Source: Erythrobacter sp. AP23 (GTDB lineage Bacteria; Pseudomonadota; Alphaproteobacteria; Sphingomonadales; Sphingomonadaceae). Taken from it: a DNA stretch of 64,000 nt. The translations under genes and the position numbers were made by a program. A model generated the notes under the pieces. That model saw only the letters and a program-made list of their open reading frames with translations. It was not told where the DNA came from and searched no databases. Of the stretch, positions 26,296 through 36,319 are shown in pieces. Numbering within the stretch: the stretch's first letter is position 1; every line of letters begins with the position of its first letter. The DNA lies in contig NZ_LNBY01000017.1 in NCBI RefSeq assembly GCF_001542855.1, positions 310,001-374,000 of the forward strand, written 5' to 3'.

Positions 26296-27798
26296 TCAGA
26301 TCCGCTTGGGTTCGTCCTTGTCGAGATTGCGCCTGAACAGCACGCGGTCTTCCGGCCCGAAACCGCGAGTCCAGATGATGAACCCATAGACCGCCAGGAT
26401 CGCGGGGATGCCGATGATCAGCTCGGCCCATTCGGGCAATTGCGTCGCCAGCCAGCCGACCAGCACGGCGGGTGCCACCGCCCACAGTAGCGGCCAGCGG
26501 AAGGTGTTGATCGTGTGGCCGAGGATTTTCGACAACATTACGGCTTTCACGAGGCTCGCGGTGCCCAGCGCCAGCATCAGCGCAATAGCGGCGGCAGCGG
26601 CCTTGAACGGTTCGCCATAGCCGCCGCGGACCATCGCTTCGATCAGCACTACGGTCAGCGCGGCCTGCAGCGCGATCGTGCCGATCGAGATCCACAGATT
26701 GCGGACCCGCGCGACATAGACCAGCACCGCTTCGGACACGACCGCCGTCGCGGCGACGACTTCGGCGATCAGCAGGAAGGCGAGCGCGCCCGTCCCGCCG
26801 ACGAATTCCGGGCCGACGAGGCCCATCACCGCCTCGCCCGGCACGCCCAGCGCGAGTGCAATGCCGGCCTGCATTGCGACAATCCAGAATCCGACCTGGC
26901 AGATCTGCTTGGCGATCGCCTCGTAGTTCTTCGTCTTGAGGTTCTTGGTGATGACGGGGCCGAGGATCGGCTCGAAGCTGGTCTTTAGCTTCTGGGGCAA
27001 GCTCGCGACCTGCTGGGCGATGTAATAGACGCCGACGGCCGCGGGCGCGGCGAACAGGCCGAGGATGAAGATATCGACGCGCCGCGTGCCCCATTCGATC
27101 GCATCGGCGGTTGCCAGCGGCAAGGCACGCACTGTCATCTTGCCCATATAAACCGGATGCGGGCGCCATCCCCTCGGTGGGCCATAGCTCCGAAAGAAAG
27201 ACCATAACCCGGTGGCGAGACCGGCATAGATCGAGGCCAGATAGGCCATTGCCAGGCCCGATTCGCTGAGCGCGGGCACGAAATAGAACACGCCAGCCAT
27301 GATCGAGATCGTCCACGGTTCGACCACGGCGCGGGCGCGGACGGTGGTGGCGATATCGTATTTATAGGCCTGCGCGGCGAGGACGATTTCGGTCAGCGCA
27401 TAGGCGGGAATGGCCAGCACGATGAACCGATCGAGCTCGGTATATTCGCCGCTTGGAAACAGGGGCGCGGGGACGAACCAGAAGAAAGTGGCAGCGAGGC
27501 TGGAGAACAGCAGCGCGAGAAGCATCCCGTCATAGACGAGGTTCGCCGGATGGCTATCCTCGCCCTCGGCAAGTCGCTGCGCCAGGCCGCGCTTTTCGCC
27601 CATCGCGCAGACCAGCGCGACCAGCTCGACGACGACCAGTGCCGAGGCGAAGCGGCCCAGCGCATCGGGGCCGTAGAGACGACCCGCAATGAACAGAAAT
27701 GGAAGCCGCGCGAGGAGGCGCAGCAGGAACCCGAAGAAGTTCTGCCGCCCGCCCTTTGCCAGGGCGGAGAGATCCGCATCGGGTTTTTCCGCTGTCAC
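26296..27798 (-). CDS. oligosaccharide flippase (MOP superfamily)
   Basis: A 500-residue multi-pass membrane protein with about 12-14 hydrophobic segments and the N-terminal pattern FFGFLLRLLARLPFLFIAGRLYGPDALGRFA typical of polysaccharide transporters such as RfbX/Wzx. These move lipid-linked sugars across the inner membrane. It overlaps the end of gpsA by 4 bases and is thus coupled to tsaD-gpsA, although no glycosyltransferase genes are near. Substrate unknown. Confidence 0.87.
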   Translation of the reverse strand: MTAEKPDADLSALAKGGRQNFFGFLLRLLARLPFLFIAGRLYGPDALGRFASALVVVELVALVCAMGEKRGLAQRLAEGEDSHPANLVYDGMLLALLFSSLAATFFWFVPAPLFPSGEYTELDRFIVLAIPAYALTEIVLAAQAYKYDIATTVRARAVVEPWTISIMAGVFYFVPALSESGLAMAYLASIYAGLATGLWSFFRSYGPPRGWRPHPVYMGKMTVRALPLATADAIEWGTRRVDIFILGLFAAPAAVGVYYIAQQVASLPQKLKTSFEPILGPVITKNLKTKNYEAIAKQICQVGFWIVAMQAGIALALGVPGEAVMGLVGPEFVGGTGALAFLLIAEVVAATAVVSEAVLVYVARVRNLWISIGTIALQAALTVVLIEAMVRGGYGEPFKAAAAAIALMLALGTASLVKAVMLSKILGHTINTFRWPLLWAVAPAVLVGWLATQLPEWAELIIGIPAILAVYGFIIWTRGFGPEDRVLFRRNLDKDEPKRI

Positions 27799-28787
27799 TC
27801 GGCATTGCCCTGTTCGGCGCGCAACGGGCGCGAGAGCAGGTCGGAGACCACCTTTCGCGGTTCATCGCCCTTGAGCAGGCCGTAAACCGCCGTCACGATC
27901 GGCATCGCGACCGCGTGCCGCGCAGCCAGTTCGACCAGGACCGGCGCCGTGTGCGCGCCTTCTGCCACCGTCTTGCGCTCGGCCATCAGCTCCGCGGCCT
28001 TCTGCCCTTCGCCCAGCGCCTTGCCGAGCGAGAAATTGCGGCTCGAGGTGGAGGAGCAGGTAAGCACGAGATCGCCCAGCCCGCACAGGCCCGCCAGCGT
28101 TTCGGCACGCGCGCCCAGTGCCTCGCCGAAGCGCAGCATCTCGGCATAGCCGCGCGCGATCAGCGCGGCACGCGCGTTCTGGCCCAGCCCGATCCCGTCG
28201 ACCACGCCGCAGGCGATCGCGAGGACGTTCTTGACCGACCCGCCGATTTCGGCCCCGACCACATCGTCCGAATAATAGGGCCGGAAGGCCTGCCGCGCGA
28301 TGACCGGCGAAAGGCGATCCCACTGCGCCTCGCCGTCGTCGCAGGCGAGCGTAACTGCGGTGGGCAGGCCGGCCGCGACCTCATGCGCGAAGGTTGGGCC
28401 GGACAGGACCGCGATGGCGCTGCCGGGCGCGGCGCGCTTGGCCACGTGATTCATCAACTGCCCGGTGCCGGCCTCGATACCCTTCGAGCAGAGCACGAGG
28501 TCTCGCGGATGCGACGGCATCGAATCGAGCACGCTGCCCATGTGCTGGGCGGGCGTGACCACCAGCAAGGTGTCGAGCCTCGCCATTTCTTCAAGCTCGC
28601 CGGTCGCGCGGATCGTTTCGGCGAGCTTGGCAGAGGGCAGGAAGAGCGAATTGGTGTGCGCGGAATTGATCTCCTCGACCAATTCCTCCTCACGCGCCCA
28701 GATGAGCACATCGCGCCCGTCGCTGGCGAGCATCTGTGCCAGCGCCGTGCCCCAGGCACCCGCTCCGAGAACGCCTACGCTGTTCAT
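27795..28787 (-). CDS. gpsA: NAD(P)H-dependent glycerol-3-phosphate dehydrogenase
   Basis: A 330-residue enzyme making sn-glycerol 3-phosphate from dihydroxyacetone phosphate for phospholipid synthesis. NAD-binding motif [12 protein letters not shown] is at the start; VCSKGIE-like and GPTFAHEVA segments and the catalytic Lys in [13 protein letters not shown] follow. The ATG at 28787 overlaps the tsaD stop (ATGA); the frame is open upstream only as antisense coincidence inside tsaD. Flippase follows with another 4-base overlap. Confidence 0.96.
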   Translation of the reverse strand: MNSVGVLGAGAWGTALAQMLASDGRDVLIWAREEELVEEINSAHTNSLFLPSAKLAETIRATGELEEMARLDTLLVVTPAQHMGSVLDSMPSHPRDLVLCSKGIEAGTGQLMNHVAKRAAPGSAIAVLSGPTFAHEVAAGLPTAVTLACDDGEAQWDRLSPVIARQAFRPYYSDDVVGAEIGGSVKNVLAIACGVVDGIGLGQNARAALIARGYAEMLRFGEALGARAETLAGLCGLGDLVLTCSSTSSRNFSLGKALGEGQKAAELMAERKTVAEGAHTAPVLVELAARHAVAMPIVTAVYGLLKGDEPRKVVSDLLSRPLRAEQGNAE

Positions 28788-29812
28788 GCCTTCACTCCTG
28801 CGCCGCGAACCGGTTCGGCCTCGGGGTCGAGCGGCCAGCGTGGCCGCGCCGAGATATCGAGCGGATCGTCCTGTCCCAGTCGCTCGATCCCCGCCCATGC
28901 GATCATCGCGGCATTGTCCGTACACAGCTTGGGCGGCGGGGCGGCGAAGCGCATGTCGTGGTCGGCGGCAAGCCGCTCGAGCGCGCGGCGCACCGTGGCG
29001 TTGGCGGCGACCCCGCCCGCGACCACCAGTGTGTCGACATCGTCCATGCCTTCGATCGCGATACGCAACCGATCGGTTACGCAATCGACCGCTGCCTGCT
29101 GGAAGCTCGCGGCAATATCGGCGACCGCATACTGCCCGCATTCGTCGGCGCGCAGGACCGCGCTTTTCAGGCCGGCGAAGGAAAAATGCGGCTCGCCGCT
29201 GCCCACCATCGGGCGGGGGAGGGGGACCGCATCCGCATCGCCTTCCAGCGCCGCGCGCTCGACCGCAGGCCCGCCCGGAAAGCCGAGACCGAGGATCTTG
29301 GCGGTCTTGTCGAAAGCCTCGCCCAGCGCATCGTCGATCGTGGTGGCAAGGCGGCGATACTCGCCCACGCCATCGACCTTCAGGATCTGGCAATGGCCGC
29401 CCGAAACCAGCAGCAGGGCATAGGGAAAGCCGATCGTTGCGTCGGCGAGGCGCGGACTCAGCGCATGACCTTCGAGGTGGTTGATCGCTATGAGCGGCGT
29501 ATCGCTCGCCATCGCCAGCGCCTTGGCACTGACCAGACCGACCATGACACCGCCGATCAGGCCCGGTCCGGCAGTCGCGGCGATGGCATCGCAATCTGCC
29601 AGCGCGATTCCGGCATCTTCCAGAACGCCCTCGATCATCGGGGCGAGCCGTTCGGCATGCGCGCGTGCAGCTATTTCGGGTACCACGCCGCCATAGGGTG
29701 CGTGTTCCGCATCCTGAGAGGCGATGCGCTGCGCCACGATCCTCCGCTCGCTATCCACCAGCGCAACCGCGGTTTCGTCGCAGGAACTTTCGATGCCGAG
29801 AACCTGTGCCAT
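28784..29812 (-). CDS. tsaD: tRNA N6-adenosine threonylcarbamoyltransferase
   Basis: TsaD transfers threonylcarbamoyl to A37 of ANN-decoding tRNAs. The ASKHA-fold start [15 protein letters not shown], the metal-binding HLEGH motif and [13 protein letters not shown] are present in 342 residues. ATG 29812 was chosen because it begins at the first strand; the frame runs 7 codons further. It is divergent from hemC with 44 bases between the starts, so the promoters overlap. Confidence 0.97.
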   Translation of the reverse strand: MAQVLGIESSCDETAVALVDSERRIVAQRIASQDAEHAPYGGVVPEIAARAHAERLAPMIEGVLEDAGIALADCDAIAATAGPGLIGGVMVGLVSAKALAMASDTPLIAINHLEGHALSPRLADATIGFPYALLLVSGGHCQILKVDGVGEYRRLATTIDDALGEAFDKTAKILGLGFPGGPAVERAALEGDADAVPLPRPMVGSGEPHFSFAGLKSAVLRADECGQYAVADIAASFQQAAVDCVTDRLRIAIEGMDDVDTLVVAGGVAANATVRRALERLAADHDMRFAAPPPKLCTDNAAMIAWAGIERLGQDDPLDISARPRWPLDPEAEPVRGAGVKA

Positions 29813-29856
29813 CCCGCTTCCCCTTAGCGGCATGGCTCGCTAGGGCAAGCCGACCT

Positions 29857-30786
29857 ATGCCCGATCAGCCCATTCTCCGCCTCGGAACCCGCCGGTCCCC
29901 GCTTGCCATGGCGCAGGCCTATGAAACGCGCAGGCGGCTGTGCGCGGCGCATGGCTGGGACGAATCGGCGGTCGAACTGGTCCCGGTAGTGGCGAGCGGC
30001 GATAAGGTGCAGGATCGCCCGCTGGCCGAGATCGGCGGCAAGGCGTTGTGGACGCGCGAACTGGATCACTGGCTCATCGAGGGTCGGATCGATGCGGCGG
30101 TCCATTCGATGAAGGATGTCGAGACGATCCGGCCCGATGCGCTCGCTATTGCCGCCATCCTGCCGCGAGCGGACAAGGCCGATCGCCTCCTCGGGGCCGG
30201 CTCCATTGCGGATATTCCCCAAGGCGCGCGGGTCGGCACCAGCGCGCCGCGCCGCGCCGCGCAGCTGCTCCACCTGCGGCCAGACCTGACCGTGGTCGGC
30301 ATTCGCGGCAATGTTGCCACGCGCATGGCCAAGCTCGAAGCGGGCGAGGCCGATGCGACCTTCCTCGCCGCCGCCGGGCTCGACCGACTGGGCGAGGATG
30401 CGGTGGGCGCCCGGCTCGACCCGCAGGAATGGCTGCCCGCGCCCGCGCAGGCGGCAATCGGCATCGAATCCCGCAGCGGCGATACGCGGGTGCGCGATCT
30501 GCTGGCGGCCATCGACCACGCGCAAAGCCATGCCGAGATTGCCGCCGAACGCCGCCTGCTCGAGGGATTGGGCGGATCGTGCAGCAGCCCCATTGCCGCG
30601 CTGTCGCACATTCGCAGCGGAAGAATTACGCTATCCGCGGCGATCTTCAGCCCGGATGGCAATGTGCGAATAGCGGACGAAAGCGAATTCGCGGCCGATG
30701 ACGACAAGGCTCCGCTCGAGCTCGCTCGCCGGTTGCTTGGGCAGGCACCGAAAGAGGTCACGCGGCATTTCGGCGAGCGGCCGTGA
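29857..30786 (+). CDS. hemC: hydroxymethylbilane synthase (porphobilinogen deaminase)
   Basis: HemC joins four porphobilinogens into hydroxymethylbilane. In 309 residues: LRLGTRRSPLAMAQA at the N-terminus, VHSMKDVE, VGTSAPRRAAQLLHLRPDL, and Cys242 in GLGGSCSSPIA, to which the dipyrromethane cofactor is attached. The ATG at 29857 matches the family start. hemD begins 4 bases before its end. Confidence 0.96.
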   Translation: MPDQPILRLGTRRSPLAMAQAYETRRRLCAAHGWDESAVELVPVVASGDKVQDRPLAEIGGKALWTRELDHWLIEGRIDAAVHSMKDVETIRPDALAIAAILPRADKADRLLGAGSIADIPQGARVGTSAPRRAAQLLHLRPDLTVVGIRGNVATRMAKLEAGEADATFLAAAGLDRLGEDAVGARLDPQEWLPAPAQAAIGIESRSGDTRVRDLLAAIDHAQSHAEIAAERRLLEGLGGSCSSPIAALSHIRSGRITLSAAIFSPDGNVRIADESEFAADDDKAPLELARRLLGQAPKEVTRHFGERP

Positions 30787-31472
30787 AGCCGCTGTTCCTG
30801 TTCCGCCCCGAGCCGGGCTGGTCGGTCAGCGCGCAAACCGCTCGCGATATGGGGCTCGAAGTGCATGGAGCACCGCTCTTCGCCATCGAAGCGATCGAAT
30901 GGGACGCGCCTTCGCCCGAGGATTTCGACGGCCTGCTGGTCGGCAGCGCGAATGTCTTTCGCCATGGCGGCAAGCAACTGGAAAAGCTGACCAAGCTTCC
31001 CGTACATGTTGTGGGGGAGGCCACTGGCGACGCGGCGCGCAGGGCGGGCTTTCTCGTCGGCCGGACGGGGCGCGGAGGACTGCAGAACCTGCTCGACGAG
31101 CTCGGCGAACGTGAGCTGCGGCTACTCCGCCTTGCCGGGGCCGATCGCGTGACGCTGCGCCTGCCCGACACGATCAAGGTCGAGACCCGGACGGTTTACC
31201 GTGCCGTGCCCGAGCAGCTGGGCGAGGAAGATCGCGAGCTGCTCGTTACGGGCGGGGTGGTGGCGTTGCATTCGGGTGCCGCGGCCGAGCGGCTGAAGGT
31301 CGAATTCGACCGTCACGGCCTCGATCGCGCGCTTGTCGATCTCGCCGTCATCGGGCCGCGCGTTGCCGAACTGGCCGGGGAGGGCTGGCGCTCCGTCCAC
31401 ATTGCCCCGGCGCCCGGCGACAGCGAGCTACTGGCCTTGGCGCAGGCTTTGTGCCAGACCGACGCTCAATGA
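30783..31472 (+). CDS. hemD: uroporphyrinogen-III synthase
   Basis: A 229-residue HemD-type protein with a GTG start overlapping the hemC stop. Sequence conservation in this family is low; the evidence is the length, the two alternating alpha/beta lobes, LLVGSANVF (first lobe), VHVVGEATGDAARRAGF and the terminal VIGPRVAELAGEGWRSVHIAPAP. It closes hydroxymethylbilane with inversion of ring D. The product also supplies the siroheme branch encoded by cobA at 7197. Confidence 0.87.
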   Translation: MKPLFLFRPEPGWSVSAQTARDMGLEVHGAPLFAIEAIEWDAPSPEDFDGLLVGSANVFRHGGKQLEKLTKLPVHVVGEATGDAARRAGFLVGRTGRGGLQNLLDELGERELRLLRLAGADRVTLRLPDTIKVETRTVYRAVPEQLGEEDRELLVTGGVVALHSGAAAERLKVEFDRHGLDRALVDLAVIGPRVAELAGEGWRSVHIAPAPGDSELLALAQALCQTDAQ

Positions 31473-31473
31473 T

Positions 31474-32409
31474 ATGGAAGGGCCCTTGAGAACCGGCCCC
31501 AGGGTCGCGGAACGGTATTCGATGGACGATTTTATGAGCACCAGGCGCAAGGGGCCTTCGACGAGGCCGGTCCTTATCGCCGTGCTTGCCAGCTTCCTGC
31601 TCGGTGGTGCGATCGCCGGGTACGTGGTCTATTCGATGACCGACCGAGATCAGCCCGTTTCCGCTTCACCCGCGCAAGGTCCGCAGGCTCTCTCCAGCCC
31701 GACCGCGGAACCTACGCCCACACCCAGCGCCACCGCCAGCCAAGAGGCGCAAGAGGCGGTCGAACGCGTCGAACAGCAACAAGGGGGTATCGACCAGCGA
31801 TTGGCCGCTGCCGAACAGCGTCTCGCGCGCCTCGACCTGCAAGCGCAGGCCGCTGCCGGCAACGCAGCCCGCGCCGAGGGCCTGCTGATCGCCTTCGCCA
31901 CGCGCCGCGCGCTCGAGAAGGGGGCCGAACTCGGCTATCTTGCCGACCAGTTGCGCCTGCGTTTCGGTGATACGCTGCCCAATGCGGTCGATACGATCAT
32001 TCGCACCAGCCGCGATCCGATCACGCTCGACCAGTTGATCGCGCGGCTGGAAGGTCTCTCGCCCCGGCTGGCCGCGCCGAGCGACCGGACCGGATTCGAC
32101 CGGTTCAGCGAGGAATTGGCGCAGCTGTTCGTCATTCGCCGAGAGAGCGCGCCTTCGCCGCAACCCGAGCGCAGGCTCGACCGCGCGCGGCTGTTTCTCG
32201 AAAGCGGGCGGACGAATTCGGCGATCGCCGAGGTGCGCAACCTGCCGGGCGCCGATCAGGCCGAAGGCTGGCTGCGCGATGCCGAACGCTATGCCGCCGC
32301 GCAGCGCGCGCTCGATCTGATCGAGACCGCCGCCGTGCTCGAGCCGCGGCGCCTGCGCGACGGCGCGGGCAACCGGATAGAGCAGCCGAGCCCCGCCGAA
32401 GAGACCTAG
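31474..32409 (+). CDS. Mic60/mitofilin-like inner membrane protein (COG4223)
   Basis: A 311-residue protein with a single membrane helix (about 33-54), a Pro/Ser/Thr-rich linker, a predicted coiled coil (about 91-135: AVERVEQQQGGIDQRLAAAE) and a C-terminal helical domain. This is the layout of alphaproteobacterial Mic60, the counterpart of the mitochondrial MICOS subunit that shapes cristae. Members are typically encoded right after hemD, as here. ATG 31474, one base after hemD, was chosen; ATGs at 31519 and 31534 are alternatives. Its likely role is bending or bridging inner and outer membranes. Confidence 0.8.
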   Translation: MEGPLRTGPRVAERYSMDDFMSTRRKGPSTRPVLIAVLASFLLGGAIAGYVVYSMTDRDQPVSASPAQGPQALSSPTAEPTPTPSATASQEAQEAVERVEQQQGGIDQRLAAAEQRLARLDLQAQAAAGNAARAEGLLIAFATRRALEKGAELGYLADQLRLRFGDTLPNAVDTIIRTSRDPITLDQLIARLEGLSPRLAAPSDRTGFDRFSEELAQLFVIRRESAPSPQPERRLDRARLFLESGRTNSAIAEVRNLPGADQAEGWLRDAERYAAAQRALDLIETAAVLEPRRLRDGAGNRIEQPSPAEET

Positions 32410-33620
32410 GCCTTGAGCAGTTCGGGCAGTTCGCCCGAGATGCCGCGTGCCTCGTCCATGAAAAAGCGTTTGAGCCAGCCACTGCGCTGAATACCGGTCA
32501 TGCCCAACCGGCGCACGGCGCTTGCCGCCTTGCCCGGAATGCCGAATATCCGCGTCAAGCTGTCGGTTGCGCCCATCACCATGAGCGAGTCGAGCGCGCG
32601 CCACTCTTCGTACTTTTTCAGGACCTGCGCATCGCCGAGGTCGAGGCCGAGCCGAACCGCCTCGTCGAGCACCTCGACCAGCGCGCCGACATCCCGCAGG
32701 CCGAGATTGAGGCCCTGGCCCGCGATCGGGTGCATGCCATGCGCACTGTCGCCGACCAGCGCCAGGCGGTGCTCGACGATCTTCGCCGTGTGCTGGAAAC
32801 TCAGCGGATAGGACGAGCGCGCGCTGTTGATGGTGAGCTCGCCGAGAAGGTCACCCATGCGCTTGTATACCTCGGCGAGGAAGGCACGGTCGGACAGTTT
32901 GAGAACGCCTGCGGCATCCTTCTCGTCCACCGTCCAGACCAGTGCGCTGCGATGCTGGCCGTCGGGGCCGTCGAGCACGGGCAGCAGCGCGAAGGGCCCG
33001 TCAGGATAGAAGATTTCCCACGCCACGTTCTCGTGCGGCTTCGTGTGGTCGAGCCCCACGATCATCGCGCGATGGCTGTAATCCCAGTTCGCCATTTTCA
33101 GGCCCGCTTCCTCGCGACTGGGCGATCCGCGCCCTTCCGCGCCGACCATCAATGCGGCTTCGAGGACGCGGCCATCGGCGAGCGTTGCCGATACACCGAA
33201 TTCGCCGCGCTCACGCGACACGACATCGACCGGAGCATGCCATGCGATCAGCGGCTCCTTCGCTGCTGCCTCGTGCAGCGCGAGGCGCAGCTGGCGGTTG
33301 GCGAACATGCGGCCAAGCGTGCCTTCGTGCGGTTCGGGCCGGAAATCGAGCCGGCCCGCCTTCATCTGGTCGAGCACGGCGATGGCGGCGATGTCGCAGC
33401 CATGCGGTTCGAGCTGGTCCTCGAGCCCGATGTGGCGGAACAGCCGCCAGCTGGCGGTCGAGATTGCCGAAGCACGGCCGTCGAAGCCTTCCGCCGTCAG
33501 GCTGGCCGGATCGGCGCGGTCGACGAGGTGGCTCGAGAGCCCCTTTTTCGCCGCCGCCAGTGCCAGTGTCATGCCTACCAGGCCGCCGCCCAGGATCAGC
33601 AGGTCTCGCTTGTCTGTCAT
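32406..33620 (-). CDS. UbiH/UbiF/COQ6 family FAD-dependent monooxygenase
   Basis: A 404-residue flavin hydroxylase: LLILGGGLVGMTLALAAAKKG binds FAD, and LALVGDSAHGMHPIAGQGLNLGLRDV is the family's second FAD motif containing the ubiquinone-hydroxylase signature. It probably hydroxylates a ring position in ubiquinone synthesis; which of the three positions (UbiH, UbiF, UbiI or the broad-range UbiL/UbiM) cannot be told. It converges with the Mic60-like gene (4-base overlap) and its start is 43 bases from the divergent dsbD start. Confidence 0.88.
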   Translation of the reverse strand: MTDKRDLLILGGGLVGMTLALAAAKKGLSSHLVDRADPASLTAEGFDGRASAISTASWRLFRHIGLEDQLEPHGCDIAAIAVLDQMKAGRLDFRPEPHEGTLGRMFANRQLRLALHEAAAKEPLIAWHAPVDVVSRERGEFGVSATLADGRVLEAALMVGAEGRGSPSREEAGLKMANWDYSHRAMIVGLDHTKPHENVAWEIFYPDGPFALLPVLDGPDGQHRSALVWTVDEKDAAGVLKLSDRAFLAEVYKRMGDLLGELTINSARSSYPLSFQHTAKIVEHRLALVGDSAHGMHPIAGQGLNLGLRDVGALVEVLDEAVRLGLDLGDAQVLKKYEEWRALDSLMVMGATDSLTRIFGIPGKAASAVRRLGMTGIQRSGWLKRFFMDEARGISGELPELLKA

Positions 33621-33663
33621 GGGGCCAATCCCTAGAGCGGCCTGCGTGATCGACGCAAGGATA

Positions 33664-35739
33664 ATGGAGCGGTTCGCCGCGCTGGTGATGCTGGTCGCCT
33701 TGGCGTTGGCGTTGCCGCTGAAGGCGCAGGGGCCGGGCAGCGACCGGATGCCGGTCGACCTGGTGGCCGAAGGGGCGCCGCAGCCCGGCGAGACCTGGAT
33801 GGTGGCGCTGCATTTCATGCCCTCCACACCCGAATGGCACGGCTACTGGTCCAATCCCGGCGATGCGGGGCTGGGCATGGAGCTCGAGTGGGACCTGCCC
33901 GACGGATGGGAGGTGGGCGAACCGCTCTATCCGCTGCCCAAGCGGTTGGTGATCGGTGGCTTGATGAATCATGTTTACGAGGGCGACTACGCGGTTCTCG
34001 TGCCGATTGCCGTTCCGGAAAACGCGGCGGTCGCCAATGTGGCGCCGATCAGCGTCACGGCGAACTATCTGGCCTGCACGGACAAGATCTGCGTGCCGCA
34101 GCAGGCGCGGCTGGCGCTCGATCCCGCACAGTCCGGGTTCGACCCGCGGTTCGGTGAGTGGCGCGCGGCGATCGTCCCCCAGCTCGACAGCAGCGCGCAG
34201 TTCGAATTCACACCTACGCATCTGCGCGTCGGCATTCCGATCCCTGCGGAAACCGCGCTCGGTGATCTCCACCTCTTCCTCGGTACGCCCGAATTGGGGG
34301 AAGGCGACAGACCCGATTACACGGGCGTGCAGACCTTCATCAGCGAAGGCAATCTGCTGGTGGCCGAAGTTCCGATCGAGCCAATCGCGGTGCCGGACAA
34401 TGTCGAAATCGCCGTCGAGTCGCGTCCCGAAGAGATTACCGGCATTCTCGATCTCGGCAATGGACGCGGAGTACGCTTTACCGCCCTGCAGGGCGACGTG
34501 CCGCTCGAAGGCGTGAAGCCGATCCGTGGCGGCGGGGCGGAACCGGTTCTGTGGCAATTACTGGCTGCCGCACTGGTCGGTGGGCTCCTGCTCAACATCA
34601 TGCCCTGTGTCTTCCCCATCCTCAGCCTCAAGGCGCTGTCGCTGGCCAAGGCGGGCGGGGATGAACGCGCGGCGCGACGGGACGCACTGGCTTATACGGC
34701 GGGCGTGGTGCTGGCCTGTGCCGCGCTTGGTGCAACCATTCTGCTCCTGCGTTCGGCGGGCGAACAGGTCGGCTGGGCCTTCCAGTTGCAGGAGCCGGTC
34801 GTCGTGGTCGGCCTGTTGCTCCTGGCACTGGCGATCACGGCTAATTTCCTCGGGCTGTTCGAAGTGCCCGGCATGGCCATTTCGGGCGGTGCGCCCTCGC
34901 GCGGGGGTTCCTTTTCGACCGGGCTGCTCGCAGCTTTCGTGGCGACGCCGTGCACCGGGCCATTCATGGCGGTCGCGCTGGGCGCGGCGCTGGTTATCCG
35001 GCCGATCCATGGGCTGTTGGTCTTCGTCGCACTCGGGATAGGGCTCGCGCTCCCGTTCCTGCTGGTCGGGTTCGTGCCTGCTGTTCGCCGGCGGCTGCCG
35101 AAGCCGGGCGCGTGGATGGAAACGTTCCGGCGCTGGATGGCGTTGCCGATGGGGCTGACCGCGCTCGCGCTTGCATGGCTCGTCTGGCGAATCGGCGGGT
35201 GGGACTATCTCGCGCTGGTACTTGTGCTCGCCGTGGCCGCACTCGCGGGCCTTGCGCTCGGCGGCCTGTTTCAGCGCAGGGCACGAAGCGGTTCGGTGGC
35301 GGTCTTCGCTGGCCTCGTCGTACTACTTGGCATCGGGGCCGCGCTGCTCCCCAGACCCGAGGCGCAGGCCGCATCGGCAGAAAGCCTTCTGGATCCCATC
35401 GGCTACAGCGAGGCCGCGCTGGCCGAAGCCCGTGCCTCGGGCCGCCCGGTTTTCATCTGGTTCACTGCCGACTGGTGCGTCACCTGCAAGGTCAACGAGG
35501 GCGTAGCGATCGAACGCGAGGCGACGCGAGCGGCCTTCGAGCAGGCGGGCGTCATCGCATTGCGCGGCGACTGGACGCAGCCGGACGAAGAGATCAGCCG
35601 CATGCTGACGCAGCAGGGGGCGGCGGGCGTCCCGCTCTACCTGTGGTACGCGCCCGGCGCCGAGGCCGAGCAATTGCCGCAGGTGCTTACGCCGGATCTT
35701 CTGGTGGAGAAGGCTCGGAACTCTCAGCCTCGTCGCTAG
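33664..35739 (+). CDS. DsbD-like thiol:disulfide interchange protein
   Basis: A 691-residue three-part protein: signal peptide; periplasmic DsbD-alpha domain with Cys138 and Cys143 (ACTDKICVPQQ); a membrane domain of about eight helices with MPCVFPI and TPCTGPF cysteines; and a C-terminal thioredoxin-like domain with CVTC at 605-608. It carries electrons from cytoplasmic thioredoxin to periplasmic thiol proteins. Two pre-helical stretches in the core are typical of the ScsB/DsbD group. The 3' end overlaps the convergent lipoprotein gene by 53 bases. Confidence 0.9.
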   Translation: MERFAALVMLVALALALPLKAQGPGSDRMPVDLVAEGAPQPGETWMVALHFMPSTPEWHGYWSNPGDAGLGMELEWDLPDGWEVGEPLYPLPKRLVIGGLMNHVYEGDYAVLVPIAVPENAAVANVAPISVTANYLACTDKICVPQQARLALDPAQSGFDPRFGEWRAAIVPQLDSSAQFEFTPTHLRVGIPIPAETALGDLHLFLGTPELGEGDRPDYTGVQTFISEGNLLVAEVPIEPIAVPDNVEIAVESRPEEITGILDLGNGRGVRFTALQGDVPLEGVKPIRGGGAEPVLWQLLAAALVGGLLLNIMPCVFPILSLKALSLAKAGGDERAARRDALAYTAGVVLACAALGATILLLRSAGEQVGWAFQLQEPVVVVGLLLLALAITANFLGLFEVPGMAISGGAPSRGGSFSTGLLAAFVATPCTGPFMAVALGAALVIRPIHGLLVFVALGIGLALPFLLVGFVPAVRRRLPKPGAWMETFRRWMALPMGLTALALAWLVWRIGGWDYLALVLVLAVAALAGLALGGLFQRRARSGSVAVFAGLVVLLGIGAALLPRPEAQAASAESLLDPIGYSEAALAEARASGRPVFIWFTADWCVTCKVNEGVAIEREATRAAFEQAGVIALRGDWTQPDEEISRMLTQQGAAGVPLYLWYAPGAEAEQLPQVLTPDLLVEKARNSQPRR

Positions 35740-36265
35740 GCGGGTCGGCCAATGCGCGGCAGTTCTCGACCAATTCGCCAGGCAGAGCGCTGGGATTGAG
35801 GATTACGCTGCCCGCACCGGGCACGGTCGCCTCGACTTCGCGCCTGCCGGTCATGACGTCCCAGCGAGGGTCGGCTACCGGCGCTGCCCCCTCCCAGCGC
35901 CATACTTCGCCATGCCGTTTCGCATCGATCGGCAGCCTGGCGACGTGGCTATTTCCGATCAGAGCGAGCACGGCCTTGGCATGTGCGTCCGCCTTGGCGA
36001 ACCGGGTGTAGGCGAGCATCGGCTCGGTCCCTTGCACGACGCATTCGAGGGCGAACAGCGGGCGCTCTCCAGGCTTGCCGTAAAGCAGGCGACCGTCCGT
36101 GTCCGCGGGAGCCCAGATCGCCCCTTCGGTATCGGGAGAATCGATCGGCTCCGAAGGTCCTTCGGCGCCGCTGTCGATCCGCGTACGTTCGACATACTCG
36201 TCCGAGGCGGGGGGCTTGCACGCCGCCAGCAGCACGATCGGCAGGACACGGACGAGTGAACGCAT
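35687..36265 (-). CDS. putative lipoprotein, function unknown
   Basis: A 192-residue protein with a lipoprotein signal peptide (VRVLPIVLLAAC, Cys16). The rest contains a stretch of short strands (LFALECVVQGTEPMLAYTRF) and an acidic, Pro-rich C-terminus that is encoded opposite the end of dsbD. Codon usage fits its neighbours. I recognise no family. The tail overlap limits how the last 17 codons can vary, so they may have little function. Confidence 0.7.
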   Translation of the reverse strand: MRSLVRVLPIVLLAACKPPASDEYVERTRIDSGAEGPSEPIDSPDTEGAIWAPADTDGRLLYGKPGERPLFALECVVQGTEPMLAYTRFAKADAHAKAVLALIGNSHVARLPIDAKRHGEVWRWEGAAPVADPRWDVMTGRREVEATVPGAGSVILNPSALPGELVENCRALADPPSDEAESSEPSPPEDPA

Positions 36266-36319
36266 GCGCGGGCTATGGCACAGGCGTAACCACGTGCAAG
36301 CGGTGCGACGAAGCTATCC

